Source: Suillus spraguei
Lineage: Eukaryota > Basidiomycota > Agaricomycetes > Boletales > Suillaceae
Direction of reading: 5' to 3'
Length of the DNA stretch: 64,000 nt
NCBI GenBank assembly: GCA_016800925.1
Contig: JABCPU010000022.1
Coordinates: 1-64,000 of the forward strand
The notes beneath the pieces are model-generated. The model was not told the DNA's origin. It searched no databases and worked only from the letters and a program-made list of their open reading frames with translations. Within the stretch, counting starts at the first letter, position 1, and each line of letters begins with the position of its first letter. Shown here piece after piece: positions 54,472-64,000 of the stretch. A program made the position numbers and the translations under genes.

Positions 54472-57400
54472 TGTTGGAGTCCGACGCGCCAGAGAGAGAA
54501 GAGAAGGGAATGGCCGAAGAATCCGAGAAGCAAGGCACGAGGGGGAGAAGCTGAGGAACGTGGTTCGAGCGCAAGCCATAATAGGCCAGTGAGATCCGTC
54601 TCGCTAACGTCGGCTGAGCCTCTGCAACGCAAATCAAATGAGTTATATTTTAATTTTTCGTTCCTTACTTACCGGGTATAAAGTCAGGGAACACAGGGAA
54701 AGTTGACCAGGATATCACCTGTTTCAACTGCGACCGAAAAGGCCACTACAAGACAGATTGCTGGCGGCCGGGAGGAGGAAAGGAGGGCCAAGGCCCAAAC
54801 CAGAAGAAACGGGGAGGATGCAGCCAGAGGCAGGCCGCCAATGCTGCCTCCCAGAATGAGGCCAAGGAAGAATACACTTTTGTCACATCAGACATGGCGG
54901 CAGCGGCAAAGGACCTCAACTTACCGCTTGAATGCCGAGGCGCCATTGTGGACTCTGGCGCCACCTCCCACTTCTGTCCTGACCGGAGTCGGTTCCTGAA
55001 TTATGTCCCCATATCTCCTCAGGAGGTCCACACTGCTGACGGCTCAACTATTAGCGCAGTAGGAAGAGGTGATGTCAAGATAGACTTACCTCTTGGAGAC
55101 ACACGCACCTCCGTTACCCTGAAAAGCGCCCTTTATGCCCCCAAGATGGCTTTCACCTTAATTTCGACAAATAAAATCACTGCCGCGGGTCTAGCCGTTT
55201 ATTTCGAGGGACGAATGTGCAAGATACTCTCACCTGGCCCACAGCGCACAGTCATTGCCGAGATCCCGCAGGTAGAGGGTCTGTATGCCATCCTCAATCA
55301 GAAAAGGAGTACGCCAATATTGCAAAGGCAAAACTTACTGTCTGCGAGATGCACCGTGTCCTGGGCCATATCTCCCAAGCCGCCGTTAAGCAGATGTTTA
55401 CCAAGAGTCTTGTCAGAGGTCTGGAGCTAGACCGACCTCCGTACCTGAATTCTGCGAAGCCTGCACGAAAGCAAAGGCCAGACGTCAGCCGTTTCCTGAT
55501 GCCACGAAGACCCGTGCACTTGCCTATGCCGAGATTGTCCATACCGACCTCTGGGGGCCGTCCCAGACCACCAGTTTGGGTGGTTACTCCTACTATATCA
55601 GTTTCACCGATGACTATAGTCAGGAAACTAAGATACATTTCCTCAAACTGAAGAGTGAGGCACTCACGGCATTCAAGCAATGAGGCAAACCTTACTCGTC
55701 AGCATCCTGGTGCGCGCATCTGCAAGTTGAGGTCTGATCGGGGAGGTGAATATCTTAGTGCCGAGTTTGATAAGTACCTCAGGGACCAAGGCATAGAAAG
55801 AGAGCTCACCATGCACGACTCTCCGCAGCAAAATGGCATGGCCGAAAGTCTCAATGAGACACTGGTGGCGCATGCACGCGCCATGCTTTTGGCAAGAGAT
55901 TTGCCAAAATTCCTGTGGGCTGAGGCCATCAATTATGCCACCTGGTTGAAGAATAGGGTACCTACCAGAGCAATCCCCGACGCTACGCCCTACGAGCGGG
56001 TCCATAAGGTCAAGCCGGATCTGTCTCTGGCCCATGAGTTTGGTGCCAAGGTGTTTGTGCGACTGGAGGAGGCAGGCAAGCTTGAAGCTCGGGCTGAGGA
56101 GGCCATGTATATTGGCCCGGACGCTGAAAGTAAGGCTTACCGTGTCTATTGGTCTGCGAGACAACGAGTCACAGTAGAGCGCAATGTCACTTTTGCGCCA
56201 CCAGACATCATTGTCGCACCCGATGTCCTGGACGAGGGGGAGTCTAGCGCTAACAGCAACAGCAACAATGTCAGTGCAGATACACATCAGGAAATTCGCA
56301 CATTCCTTAACGTGCCCTTATGCGGACTTATTTACACTTAACTGCCTTGGTGAAATTGAATCTACTTGTCCAAAATTTCAACGTGAATGAATTCAGAAAA
56401 AAAAAGTTGAGATATATTAATATACATGTTTTATTGTATTTCGCACTCAAAAAATATAAGATATGCCAGGTGAATGATGTGAGAGAGAGCAAACAAGTTT
56501 TGAGATAAGTGAGTTAAGCTGATTAAGCACGTCAAGGAATGTGTGAATTTCCTGATGCAAGTGCGAAAGCACCTACTGTCCAGTCCATCCAGTCCAACCA
56601 AAATGCTGACCTTACCCCAGAACCACATGCAACAAGAGCTAGACCTGCTCCTGGGTATTACTCTCGCCTGCACCAGGGGGAGAGAGCTGCCGTCGCAATA
56701 GGAACTCTGCAAAAGGCATCAGAACTCGACCTCCTAGATGAAGAAGCCCATATTCACTTAGCCTTGGCTGCCGCCCAGCCTGAACCTACCCTACAGCAGG
56801 CACTGAATGGTCCTGATGGACCTGAATGGCAGGAGGCGCTAGACTATGAGATCAGTCAGTTGGAGAAACTAGGGACCTGGGAAGTGGTAGACGCACCTAA
56901 GGGAGTGAACATTATCCCCTGCCATTTTGTCCTTGCCACAAAATGTGGCCCTGATGGCGAGAGACTCAAGCTGCATGCCCGCCTGGTTGCCAATGGCCAG
57001 CGCCAAGAGTACAGCATTGATTATTTCGAAACCTTCGCGCCAACGGCCAATATGAGCACGATATGTGCTGTCCTGACCATGGCCACTCAGCAAGACTGGG
57101 AGATTCACCAGATAGATATAAAGAGTGCTTACCTCTATGCAGATGTCCAGGAGGACATTTATATGAGACTGCCGCCAGGATACCTCAAGGATGGTCAGTG
57201 AGGAAAGGTTTTGAAGCTCAAGCGGAGCTTACTGGGCCTGAAGCAGGCAGGATACGAGTGGGCGGAAGAACTAGCTGGAGCATTCCTGAAAATGGGATTC
57301 AGTCGCTCGCAGGTCGATCAAGCCATATACTTCAAATGTACCTCGAAGGAGCACATTGTCATCACTGTCTCCGTTGACGACATGGCCGTCACCACTAACC

Positions 57401-58350
57401 ACAAATCCCATATCCTGCAATTCAAGTCCCAGCTGCGTGAGTTCTTTGAAATTTCGGATCTGGGTGAGTTATCCTGGCTGTTAGGACTGAAGGTGACGAG
57501 GGACCGAGTGGGGCGCACCATAACACTGTCTCAAAAGGCGTATGTCGCCACCATAGTCGAGCGGTTCCATCTAGGCGATGCAAAGAGCGTGCAAACGCCA
57601 ATGGAAACAGCCACTATCCTGTCAATAGATCAGTCCCCAGGAATTCATACAGAACTTCAGGCCATGCGAGACATACCATACCAGCGTGCAATTGGTTCCT
57701 TGATGTATGTAGCCACGAGCACGAGACCGGACATTGCATTCGCCATAGCGACCCTGTCCCAGTTCATGCGCAATCCAGGAAGACCACACTGGGAGGCTAG
57801 CAAAAGGGCTCTCAGGTACCTAAAGGCTACTGACAACTTCGAACTTACTCTGGGATCCATGGATGCCGGTATCGAAGCGTTCGTCGACGCTGATTGGGCT
57901 TCACAGCTGCACAGACACTCCATGAGTGGGTACATAGTACTACTCAATGGAGGCCCAGTCTCTTGGAGTGCGCGGAAGCAACCCATCATCGCCCTATCAA
58001 CGGCTGAAGCTGAGTACATCACATTGACCAGCGTGGCAAGAGAGATACTATACCTTCAATTGCTCCTGAAAGAGCTCTACAAGGCTCCCAGGCTCCCTAC
58101 TCCAATCTTCTGCGATAATCAAGCCGCCATAGCGTTAGCATCCACCGGGAAATTCCAGTCACGCACCAAGCATATTGACTTGAGGTACCACTTTATCCGA
58201 TCCCATGTCAAAGACAGCACATTTCAGCTGCTCTATTGCCCCACCGATGACAACATTGCCGATGCCTTCACGAAAGTGCTGCCCCGCCCTCGTCTCCAGA
58301 AATTGCGCACCCATATGGGCCTGGCATGCGCTCAAGGGGGAGTGTTGGAG
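54472..58350 (+). mobile_element. Ty1/copia retrotransposon, degenerate
   Basis: Starts TGTTGGAGTCCGAC. Coding debris in order: a zinc knuckle (CFNCDRKGHYKTDC, about 54720-54760; most of Gag missing), protease with DSGATSHFC (about 54951), pre-integrase and integrase with a WGPSQ segment near 55550 and QQNGMAESLNET (55828-55863), reverse transcriptase (GTWEVVDAPKG; SVDDMAVTT, the YVDDM-box equivalent, about 57370-57395) and RNase H (ADWASQLHRHSMSGY, DNQAAIALA, TKHIDLRYHFIR, to about 58320). Breaks: frameshifts near 55310, 55450 and 55680, a MITE at 56285-56557, and a TGA at 57199-57201. The 3' end has a polypurine tract (AAGGGGGAG) and only the first 8 bases of the 3' LTR (TGTTGGAG) before hAT sequence starts. 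Confidence 0.92.
56285..56557. mobile_element. 273-bp MITE nested in the copia element
   Basis: Left terminus 56285-56315 begins CATCAGGAAATTCGCAC and right terminus 56527-56557 is its inverted complement with two mismatches over 31 bases. The interior is A+T-rich and non-coding. It splits the copia polyprotein between the integrase and reverse-transcriptase regions. No clear target duplication seen. Confidence 0.75.
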
Positions 58351-59125
58351 CTGAGGCTATGTCAAGTCCATCTTCTGGTTGAGTGTGCATATGGGCATGT
58401 TTGCAATGTGCTGGCTTGCTGGCTTTGTCATCCGCTTTGTGCAAGAAATTGGCGTAGCTAAGAGACTCGAAAGTCTGAACGGATAGGTTTCAGTGTTTTA
58501 CAGATTGTACCCCACCCAGACCTGAGAAATAACGCTCGACATTGGTGGCATGAGGTACTATTAAGTGGATTATGATTGCGAACCCCTTCAATGGACAGCG
58601 TTCGGCATTGACTGGGAGAGTTTCTCATTGAACTCACCAAAATAATTTGAAATTTGCACATGTTGCTTGTTGCTCTGGAGTGACTGGGAGATCCACAAAC
58701 CCAAAGGAGTTCTTCTGTTTATGTGGAGTATTAGTCATAGTTGACGGAGGCTCGGATGAAGCAGAATCTGCATTTGGGATAGGTGTGAGGCAAGATAGTC
58801 ACGTACTTCTGAATGAGCCTGGTCTGGGCTGTAGGGCAAGCATTCCAGTCAAGAATATGTTTGAGGTGTCTGTCATCGCAACCTTCTATATATGTCAAAC
58901 AGTAATTGCAGTGATAAACATAGCGATTGGAGGAATTTGGAACTTTTTGCTGTTGGATCAAGTGGTTAGTGATTATGTTTCAAACAGGATGACCCTTGGA
59001 CTTTGTCGATGACATTCTGGCATGTACAGAGGTCCAGACAAACTTTTTTGAATGTCGAACATTTGTTATTTGCTCACAGTGCAAATAAGATTTATATACT
59101 TCTGCCGACTTCTGCCCACAACACT
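58350..59125 (-). mobile_element. Truncated hAT element joined to copia
   Basis: Reverse complement of much of 21710-22560. The right end (TTCTGCCCACAACACTA, to 59125) is the hAT terminus; the BED finger region lies near 58860-58915 (YHCNYC on the minus strand) and the hAT dimerisation region near 58470-58560. Homology stops at the copia junction, so the 3' third and the other terminus are missing. Confidence 0.82.
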
Positions 59126-59216
59126 AAAGCCAGGGCCCAGGCCAGAGGCTTGGGCCTTGTCAGATACCAGGCCAGGCCCTAGGCCCTGGAAAGCCTGCCT
59201 GCAGGCCCGGCCCTGC
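59126..59216. repeat. GGCC-rich palindromic block
   Basis: Dense GGCC/GCC/GGC motifs (CCAGGCCAGGCCCTAGGCC, CCTGCCTGCAGGC), similar in style to 49550-49661. It sits between the hAT terminus and a reversed copia Gag start. No coding potential. Confidence 0.5.
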
Positions 59217-59222
59217 ACATCA

Positions 59223-59640
59223 CTACTCCTTCCCATCAGCCTTTATGGCCTTCTGGGTCTTTTCTTCGATTTCGAAGGGGACCAGTCTTACTGCACGACC
59301 GTCAGTATACCACATCAAACCTCTCACACCTATGGCCATTAATGCCTTTCCTTTGTAGGTTATCCAATTGCTGCCATCTTCAGCTAGCTTCGGAATGTTA
59401 AAGAGGGTGGAGTTGGTGGAGGGGAGTGTGTTATCCATGGCCATGTCAGGGCTCATAACCTCTTGTTATAAGAGGCTAACAAGGGCGGGAGAAAAGGTCT
59501 ATAGGAACAAGGTACAATCTCAGTCTCTCTCAAAGAACTGAGATGTTTCTATGCTATGGTGCTGGACTTTATAGTAAGTGAAAAAGGAAATGAAAATTTA
59601 GACATAACTTGTTGATGTTAGAATCCGCATCTGATAGCCC
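59223..59640 (-). mobile_element. Copia 5' fragment: LTR part, primer site and Gag start
   Basis: On the minus strand, sequence of LTR type (59470-59640) leads to AACAAGAGGTTATGAGCCC (primer site at about 59449-59460) and then a Gag N-terminus starting at 59456 or 59441 (MDNTLPSTNSTLFNIPKLAE, WITYKGKALMAIG). The rest of Gag and Pol is missing. The initiation region matches the copia-type Gag family. Confidence 0.75.
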
Positions 59641-60984
59641 TTATCCGGAAGCAGATAGAGATATCTGGAAATGATATCCGGATGTATTTCTGGTCATGTG
59701 ACCTGTCATCCAGATTAGGTTACTCCTCTAAATCACTGGACTACCTGTCAAGTAGCGGAGTAGACTAACACTCATCCATAGCAATGATAGCATAGTGTAC
59801 AGCTACTTACTCCAGACTCCATCATATCATTGGAGATGATGATGGAAATACTCCATACATATTTAGTATGTAAACTACAAGTTAAAGTGTCGAAATAAGA
59901 AATCTATTCTGTACCAAAGTTACTCTACTCCTATAAACCGGATTTCCATTCCATTCCTTTCCAATTCCTATCTTAGTCCACTCTTCCGGTGTAGCGAACA
60001 AAGTCACGCTGACCATGAAAGTGCTGTTTTACACAAGTGTCTCGTTACTGTCTACAGCAGCTACTGAGAAACCCCCTATAGCAAGCATTACCAATTTTCG
60101 CTTCACCAGTACTGTTTTCGCTCCATGGATCCTTACCCCTTACCGAATCTCGCTACCGATGTCCTCCTGTCCATTCCATTTCCATCTAAGATCCATTGGT
60201 GCATAGCATATTCGTTTCCGCCATTACTAAAGCTACAGCAAGACTTACCTTACCTTCTGTGACACTGCTTGCTCACTGCGTGCCTCTTAGCTAAATATCT
60301 CTATCTCGCTACCGTTCTCACTATGTATTCCGGCCATTCACGGTACATGTTAAAAAGGACTCTTCGCACATTCCAGTACTTTTACTTTTCCCTCTATGGT
60401 ACACACAGTACTTAGGAATTGTCACCACTACTGTCTCTAACGGAATAAAGTCTTTCGCCAAAGTCACTGTCTCTTAAGAATTGTTTTATTGCTGCATGCA
60501 CCACTGCTCTTTACCGCTTTCCTGCACTTCACTGCTTGCGCTATGCTTTCCCGCGCTTCATCACTATGCTTCACCGCTTGTTTTACTGCCAGTTTCCCAC
60601 ACGTTACTGCAGTTTTACCGCACGCACTACCACAGTTTTACCACTTGCACTACTGCTTGTCTACCACTTTCCCACGCTTACCGCTAGTTTTACCGCTATT
60701 TTCCCACAGACCAGAGGTCACCGCTAGCATCTCGCTACCTCCAACGGCATTCTTGCACCACTGGTTAGGCATTATTGAACTATATTAACTTAGCATTCCC
60801 TTTAGGGTCAAACGCTCTTGCTTTGCAAGTGAAGCAGACTAGACAGAGCACAAGACTCGCATACTAGTTTAGGCTGTGGTTCATCTACAGCCCAGGCTAG
60901 ATTGTATCTTTACACCAGAACCCCTATTTCTGGATATCCTTCGGATTCCCTTTGGAAACTTCATCAAAAACTCATCTGGAAACC
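59641..60984. other. No gene; pyrimidine-rich, low-complexity sequence
   Basis: The stretch 60480-60720 is built from CTTCACTGCTTG/TTTTACCGC-like short motifs, giving open frames of up to 99 codons that are Cys/Leu/Phe/His-rich and not protein-like. No transposon ends recognised. Confidence 0.45.
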
Positions 60985-61017
60985 CTCCAGATTTTTTATT
61001 TTTATTTTATTTTAATC
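60985..61017. repeat. A/T-rich tract, possible tail of a minus-strand retrotransposon
   Basis: ATTTTTTATTTTTATTTTA runs here on the plus strand, which would be an A-rich tail on the minus strand, the orientation of the non-LTR element at the right edge. The link is only suggestive. Confidence 0.3.
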
Positions 61018-62370
61018 CAATTTGTGTCTGTTGAGGATAATACCCTATGTAGGACAATGCTTTCTAATCTATGGGACCCCCAGTGTCCCTTCTAATCTCT
61101 GAAGTCATGAATGCCCTGATGTGAGGCGTGCCCCCATCAGTCCGCCGTTCCCGCCAGCCGTTTTAGATGTGCCCTTCAACGAAGATGATATGATTCTAGT
61201 TCTGCGGTTATGATGATATATGGCTGATGGTAATGGAATGCGTTTCTCATCTGCTAGTGCGGATTTTACAGGAATCTAGTGGAGTGTGTTGTCTGGGAGA
61301 AGATGTAGTTAGTGTTCTGGTACTATCTTTTCTCCATGCTTCGCCTTGCTTGTTTGAGGCATTGGGATTCTGTGTGGTCAAGGTGTTTTGAGGTTGAAAT
61401 TATATTGAGTGTATGTGTTGGTGTATGATTAGGATGGTGTATTTTTGGGTATGTGTGTTGATGCGTTTGGGTGTTGGTACAGTGTTTTGTTTCATTTGTT
61501 CATTAGGTTGTGGTGCTACATGGTGGGTCAGTTCTTGCGTTTTTTGGACATTGGTACTTCACCGAATGTGGTTTTGATCCGTCAAGTATCATTGACGTAT
61601 TTAACTAGGTGCATAATTGCTTCAGTGTTGGTTAGGAGGTGGGGGATAGATGATGCGTCACGATGACACGCACCAAACTGGTCTGGTGCATGGCTGACTA
61701 AACACTACTGCAGCTGACAAATAGTACCAGGACTATAATAGCTTAGTGTTCCTCTATTCAGAAATCAATCCATGATGCAGAATCGAAAGTTTCTTTTTGC
61801 TCATAAAAGTTTGCTTATTATTTCTAATTCATTTTTCATGGGTGTGTTTATGTATGTTTGGCTACAGAAACTACTTCATAGAATTCTCACAGATGTCAGG
61901 TGACCCCAGCAAAATAATTACATAGAGTTACCCTGCAGAAAAACTCATGAAACACATTATGATTCACTCACATCACCTCTATGCATCTACAAAAAGTGCA
62001 AATTTATGCTTCAAATATTACATAATTGATATTCCTCCTAGGATAGCCACTAATAGTCACCTGATCTCAAATTTATGCATAGCCATTGATATCCCACATG
62101 ACTTTTTCTCACACCCTTGAGCATATTACAAATCAACTATGACAATATTCAATACATAGGGTAGGTCAGCACCCCTACAAAATGTGGGAAAACAGTAGCA
62201 TAGCCATTCATTTTGTCTATATAATACCCACCTTTTTGTCAATAAGAGAGAGATTTTCTCCCCCTCAAAAATATAACTGAGAGTGAAGTGTGACCAGCAC
62301 TATCAGCACACTGTCAAGAACATTGTCAACAACAGTAAGATTGGAAGTCTACTCTGTGAGATAGCACTAC
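61018..62370. other. Unassigned repeat-rich sequence
   Basis: No supported gene. Near 62218-62262 a TATATAATACCC box followed by AATAAGAGAGAGATTTTC resembles the promoter/R region of LTR retrotransposons, but no LTR ends could be placed. Confidence 0.35.
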
Positions 62371-62642
62371 CTTGAGCTCACTGTGCTCAACAACTAGCAA
62401 GACCCTGAGCTCACTGTGTCTGACAACCAGCAAGACAACAATTTTTTTTTTGACAAATTCATTCTAGTTTCTTTCATCATCTTTCTCTCTGTTTTTCTTT
62501 CTCTGTTCTCTGTTTCCTTGCTTCTGTTTCTTTTGAATCTTTCTCTTTTCTTCTTTTTCTTTGATTACTGGTCTCTCTCTCTCTTTCAAAGTTTGTTGGT
62601 GCTAAGTGTCCTTGTGTTTCTAATATTTGTGTTGTCTCTTTA
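62371..62642. repeat. Short tandem repeat followed by a homopyrimidine tract
   Basis: A 33-35-bp unit (TGAGCTCACTGTG ... CAGCAAGAC) is repeated twice at 62371-62438. It is followed by T9 and then a TTTCTCTCTG-type pyrimidine tract to about 62592. Such tracts inflate open reading frames. Confidence 0.6.
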
Positions 62643-63199
62643 GTCCATCTAAGGCCAGAGTAGCTTAGTGGGAGAGACTTTAGAGGTTGACAGTGACACT
62701 TGATCTCGCACATCTGAGTAGCGATACTGAGTTAAGGTCTTCACTGACTGATAGACTCTAGTTATTGAAAGGGAACTTGGTATTGAAATCCAAGGACGTC
62801 CGTTCCTGTTATCTGCTTAATACTCATAGTGAGTTCCTTGGCAGCAGGTTCAATAGTAAGCTAGAAGATCTCTGAAGTAGTGACTAGTCTTGACCAGGGA
62901 TCCTACCTGCTTGTCTGAGAAGGTGATTGTTGTAACTTCCCACAAATTGCAGTAGCACAATTGTTGCAAAACACCTGCATTCCATCAGAGAGAGTGATTC
63001 AGCCAGTTACTTCTGTTTCTTAGTTTGTTTGACTTCTGTGTTTTTCTTTGAAGTTTAGTTGTTTCGAGAATCTTTGTCATTGTCCAAGAGTTTGCTGATC
63101 TCACAGAAGTGACTCATTTGCTGACCGTAGCCTGGGGAACATAAACAGCCACCCACGTACAACCATGTTATCAGTCATTGGTATTTGTCTGAATCACTG
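62643..63199. other. Non-coding sequence with a Pol III A-box-like motif
   Basis: TAGCTTAGTGGGAGAG (62659-62674) fits the consensus A-box of tRNA genes; only a weak B-box-like CTTGATCTCG follows about 30 bases later. No full tRNA fold can be drawn. No gene seen in the rest. Confidence 0.35.
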
Positions 63200-64000
63200 A
63201 CCGTGGAGATATTTGGTTTTATAGGTCTTTATCTATAGATCATCTATCTAAGAAGACAGCGGCCAAGTTTGTTCTGAAGGGTGTGTCACTGTTTTTGGTA
63301 TTGGGGACATTCTAGCAGGAAGTGGTGGATTGATTCTTCTACGTTTGGACAGTGGGGGCAGAATGGGTCTTTGGCTTTGTTGATTCAATGGAGGTGAGAG
63401 AGATATGTTGGGAGTGGAGGGTCATGAGGAGGCCGGTTAGATGCTTGGGGTAGGATGCAGTTAGTTTAATGGATGAGTGATTGATAACATTAGGATCTAG
63501 CCATTGGAGTCGGTTGTATCTTGGGGACTTGGACCATAGTCTTTTCCATCTTGCATGCATTGCTTGACAGTGGGCTTGCTTTAGCACTGATATGCTCAGT
63601 GGGAGGGATCCATAGTGTAGGTATTTTGGGAGGTCTTCATGTGCGCTGTTGTTGTCTCTGCTGATGGCTGCCTTCTTAGCTTCTACGTCTGCCATTTTGT
63701 TTCTGTGGATGTCTTCGTGTCCCGGTGACCATCGGAGTGTGACATCGTAGTCTGGGTGTCTTTTTGCTATCTTGCGCATTTCTCTAACAAAGTTATTTGC
63801 GATATAAGACCCAGGGCGTGCGTGTGAGTTCTCACTGGATTTGAGTGCAGCTTGGTTATCAATTGAGATGGAGAGTGGGAAAGTGAGGTCTGGTTCTGAT
63901 GTTAGTAGTTTTGCTGCTAGGGTGAGTCCTACCTCTTCCGCTTCGAAGACTGTGTGTTCATCTTCTTTACCTAGATGAAAATGTAATGTTCTGGGGCGGG
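63200..64000 (-). pseudogene. Non-LTR retrotransposon ORF2, RNase H and 3' end (decayed, runs off the window)
   Basis: On the minus strand from the right edge: an RNase H domain with VFEAEEVGLTLAAKLL (catalytic E), SISIDNQAAL (catalytic D) and RWSPGHEDIHRNKMADVEAKKA (H and last D). A downstream helical region follows (KYLHYGSLPLSISVLKQAHCQ), then KLTASYPKHLTGLL and, in a shifted frame, a zinc-knuckle-like FCPHC ... HHFLLEC (63290-63350). This order is typical of Tad1-like elements of fungi. Breaks: a frameshift near 63400 and a TGA just before INKAKDPFC. The reverse transcriptase itself would lie beyond 64000. Confidence 0.8.

Noticed and set aside
60481..60788. Open frames of 60-100 codons, Cys/Leu/His/Phe-rich
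   Set aside because: They come from a pyrimidine-rich, low-complexity stretch; all three plus-strand frames are open together.
62416..62643. 75-codon hydrophobic frame resembling a membrane peptide
   Set aside because: It is the translation of a T/C tract and does not show codon structure.
1..64000. CRISPR arrays, operons, bacterial promoters or ribosome binding sites
   Set aside because: The sequence is clearly fungal nuclear DNA with spliced genes; no regularly spaced short repeats of CRISPR type were seen.

Overview
The window looks like nuclear DNA of a basidiomycete fungus, most likely an Agaricomycete. The genes are densely packed and carry many GT-AG introns of about 45-65 nt. Family-level hints agree with this: a basidiomycete-style NACHT NLR, an adenylation-carrier-reductase enzyme, a fused BioD-BioA gene, a secreted repeat family, and hAT, copia and non-LTR transposon debris. 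All exon joins below were worked out by eye.

Region 1 (1-4.0 kb) holds the 5' part of an NLR-like NACHT protein and a kinase-like gene that stops before the catalytic loop. Region 2 (4.8-17.2 kb) is a plus-strand run of metabolic and trafficking genes: an A-T-R adenylate-forming reductase, bifunctional biotin synthesis enzyme BioDA, ketol-acid reductoisomerase (ILV5) and the PI3-kinase VPS34. Region 3 (17.2-23.9 kb) is accessory: a 510-bp TIR element, copy A of a secreted protein family, a 588-bp hAT-type MITE with a perfect 8-bp target duplication, an internally deleted hAT element, and copia leader fragments with a hairpin around the primer-binding site. Region 4 (23.9-41.2 kb) is ordinary gene-rich sequence: an SDR, a DUF1295 membrane reductase, SDE2, homoaconitase LYS4, trimethyllysine dioxygenase, an aldehyde dehydrogenase, a BSD2/Ndfip-type adaptor, a TFIIIC triple-barrel subunit and an O-fucosyltransferase-like protein.

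Region 5 (41-54.5 kb) is a tandem segmental duplication. Block A (about 40.98-47.5 kb) holds the last exons of the fucosyltransferase-like gene, an orphan gene with a 268-bp foldback beside its start, a WD40 gene (ASA1-like) and secreted-family copy B. Block B (about 49.66-54.47 kb) repeats this order, but the WD40 gene is replaced by LTR debris and copy C is cut by a copia element. A tandem tRNA-like repeat and a GGCC-rich palindromic block sit at the block B border. Region 6 (54.5-64 kb) is a transposon graveyard: a copia element with a nested MITE, joined directly to a reversed hAT fragment, a second reversed copia leader plus Gag start, low-complexity sequence, and the decayed 3' end of a non-LTR retrotransposon that runs off the window.

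Functional links: LYS4 makes lysine, while the adjacent trimethyllysine dioxygenase and aldehyde dehydrogenase could be two steps of carnitine synthesis from trimethyllysine. Two conserved housekeeping genes (BioDA and LYS4) each have a single-base frameshift in or beside a G run, which could be sequence error or real lesions; this should be settled before either is called a pseudogene.
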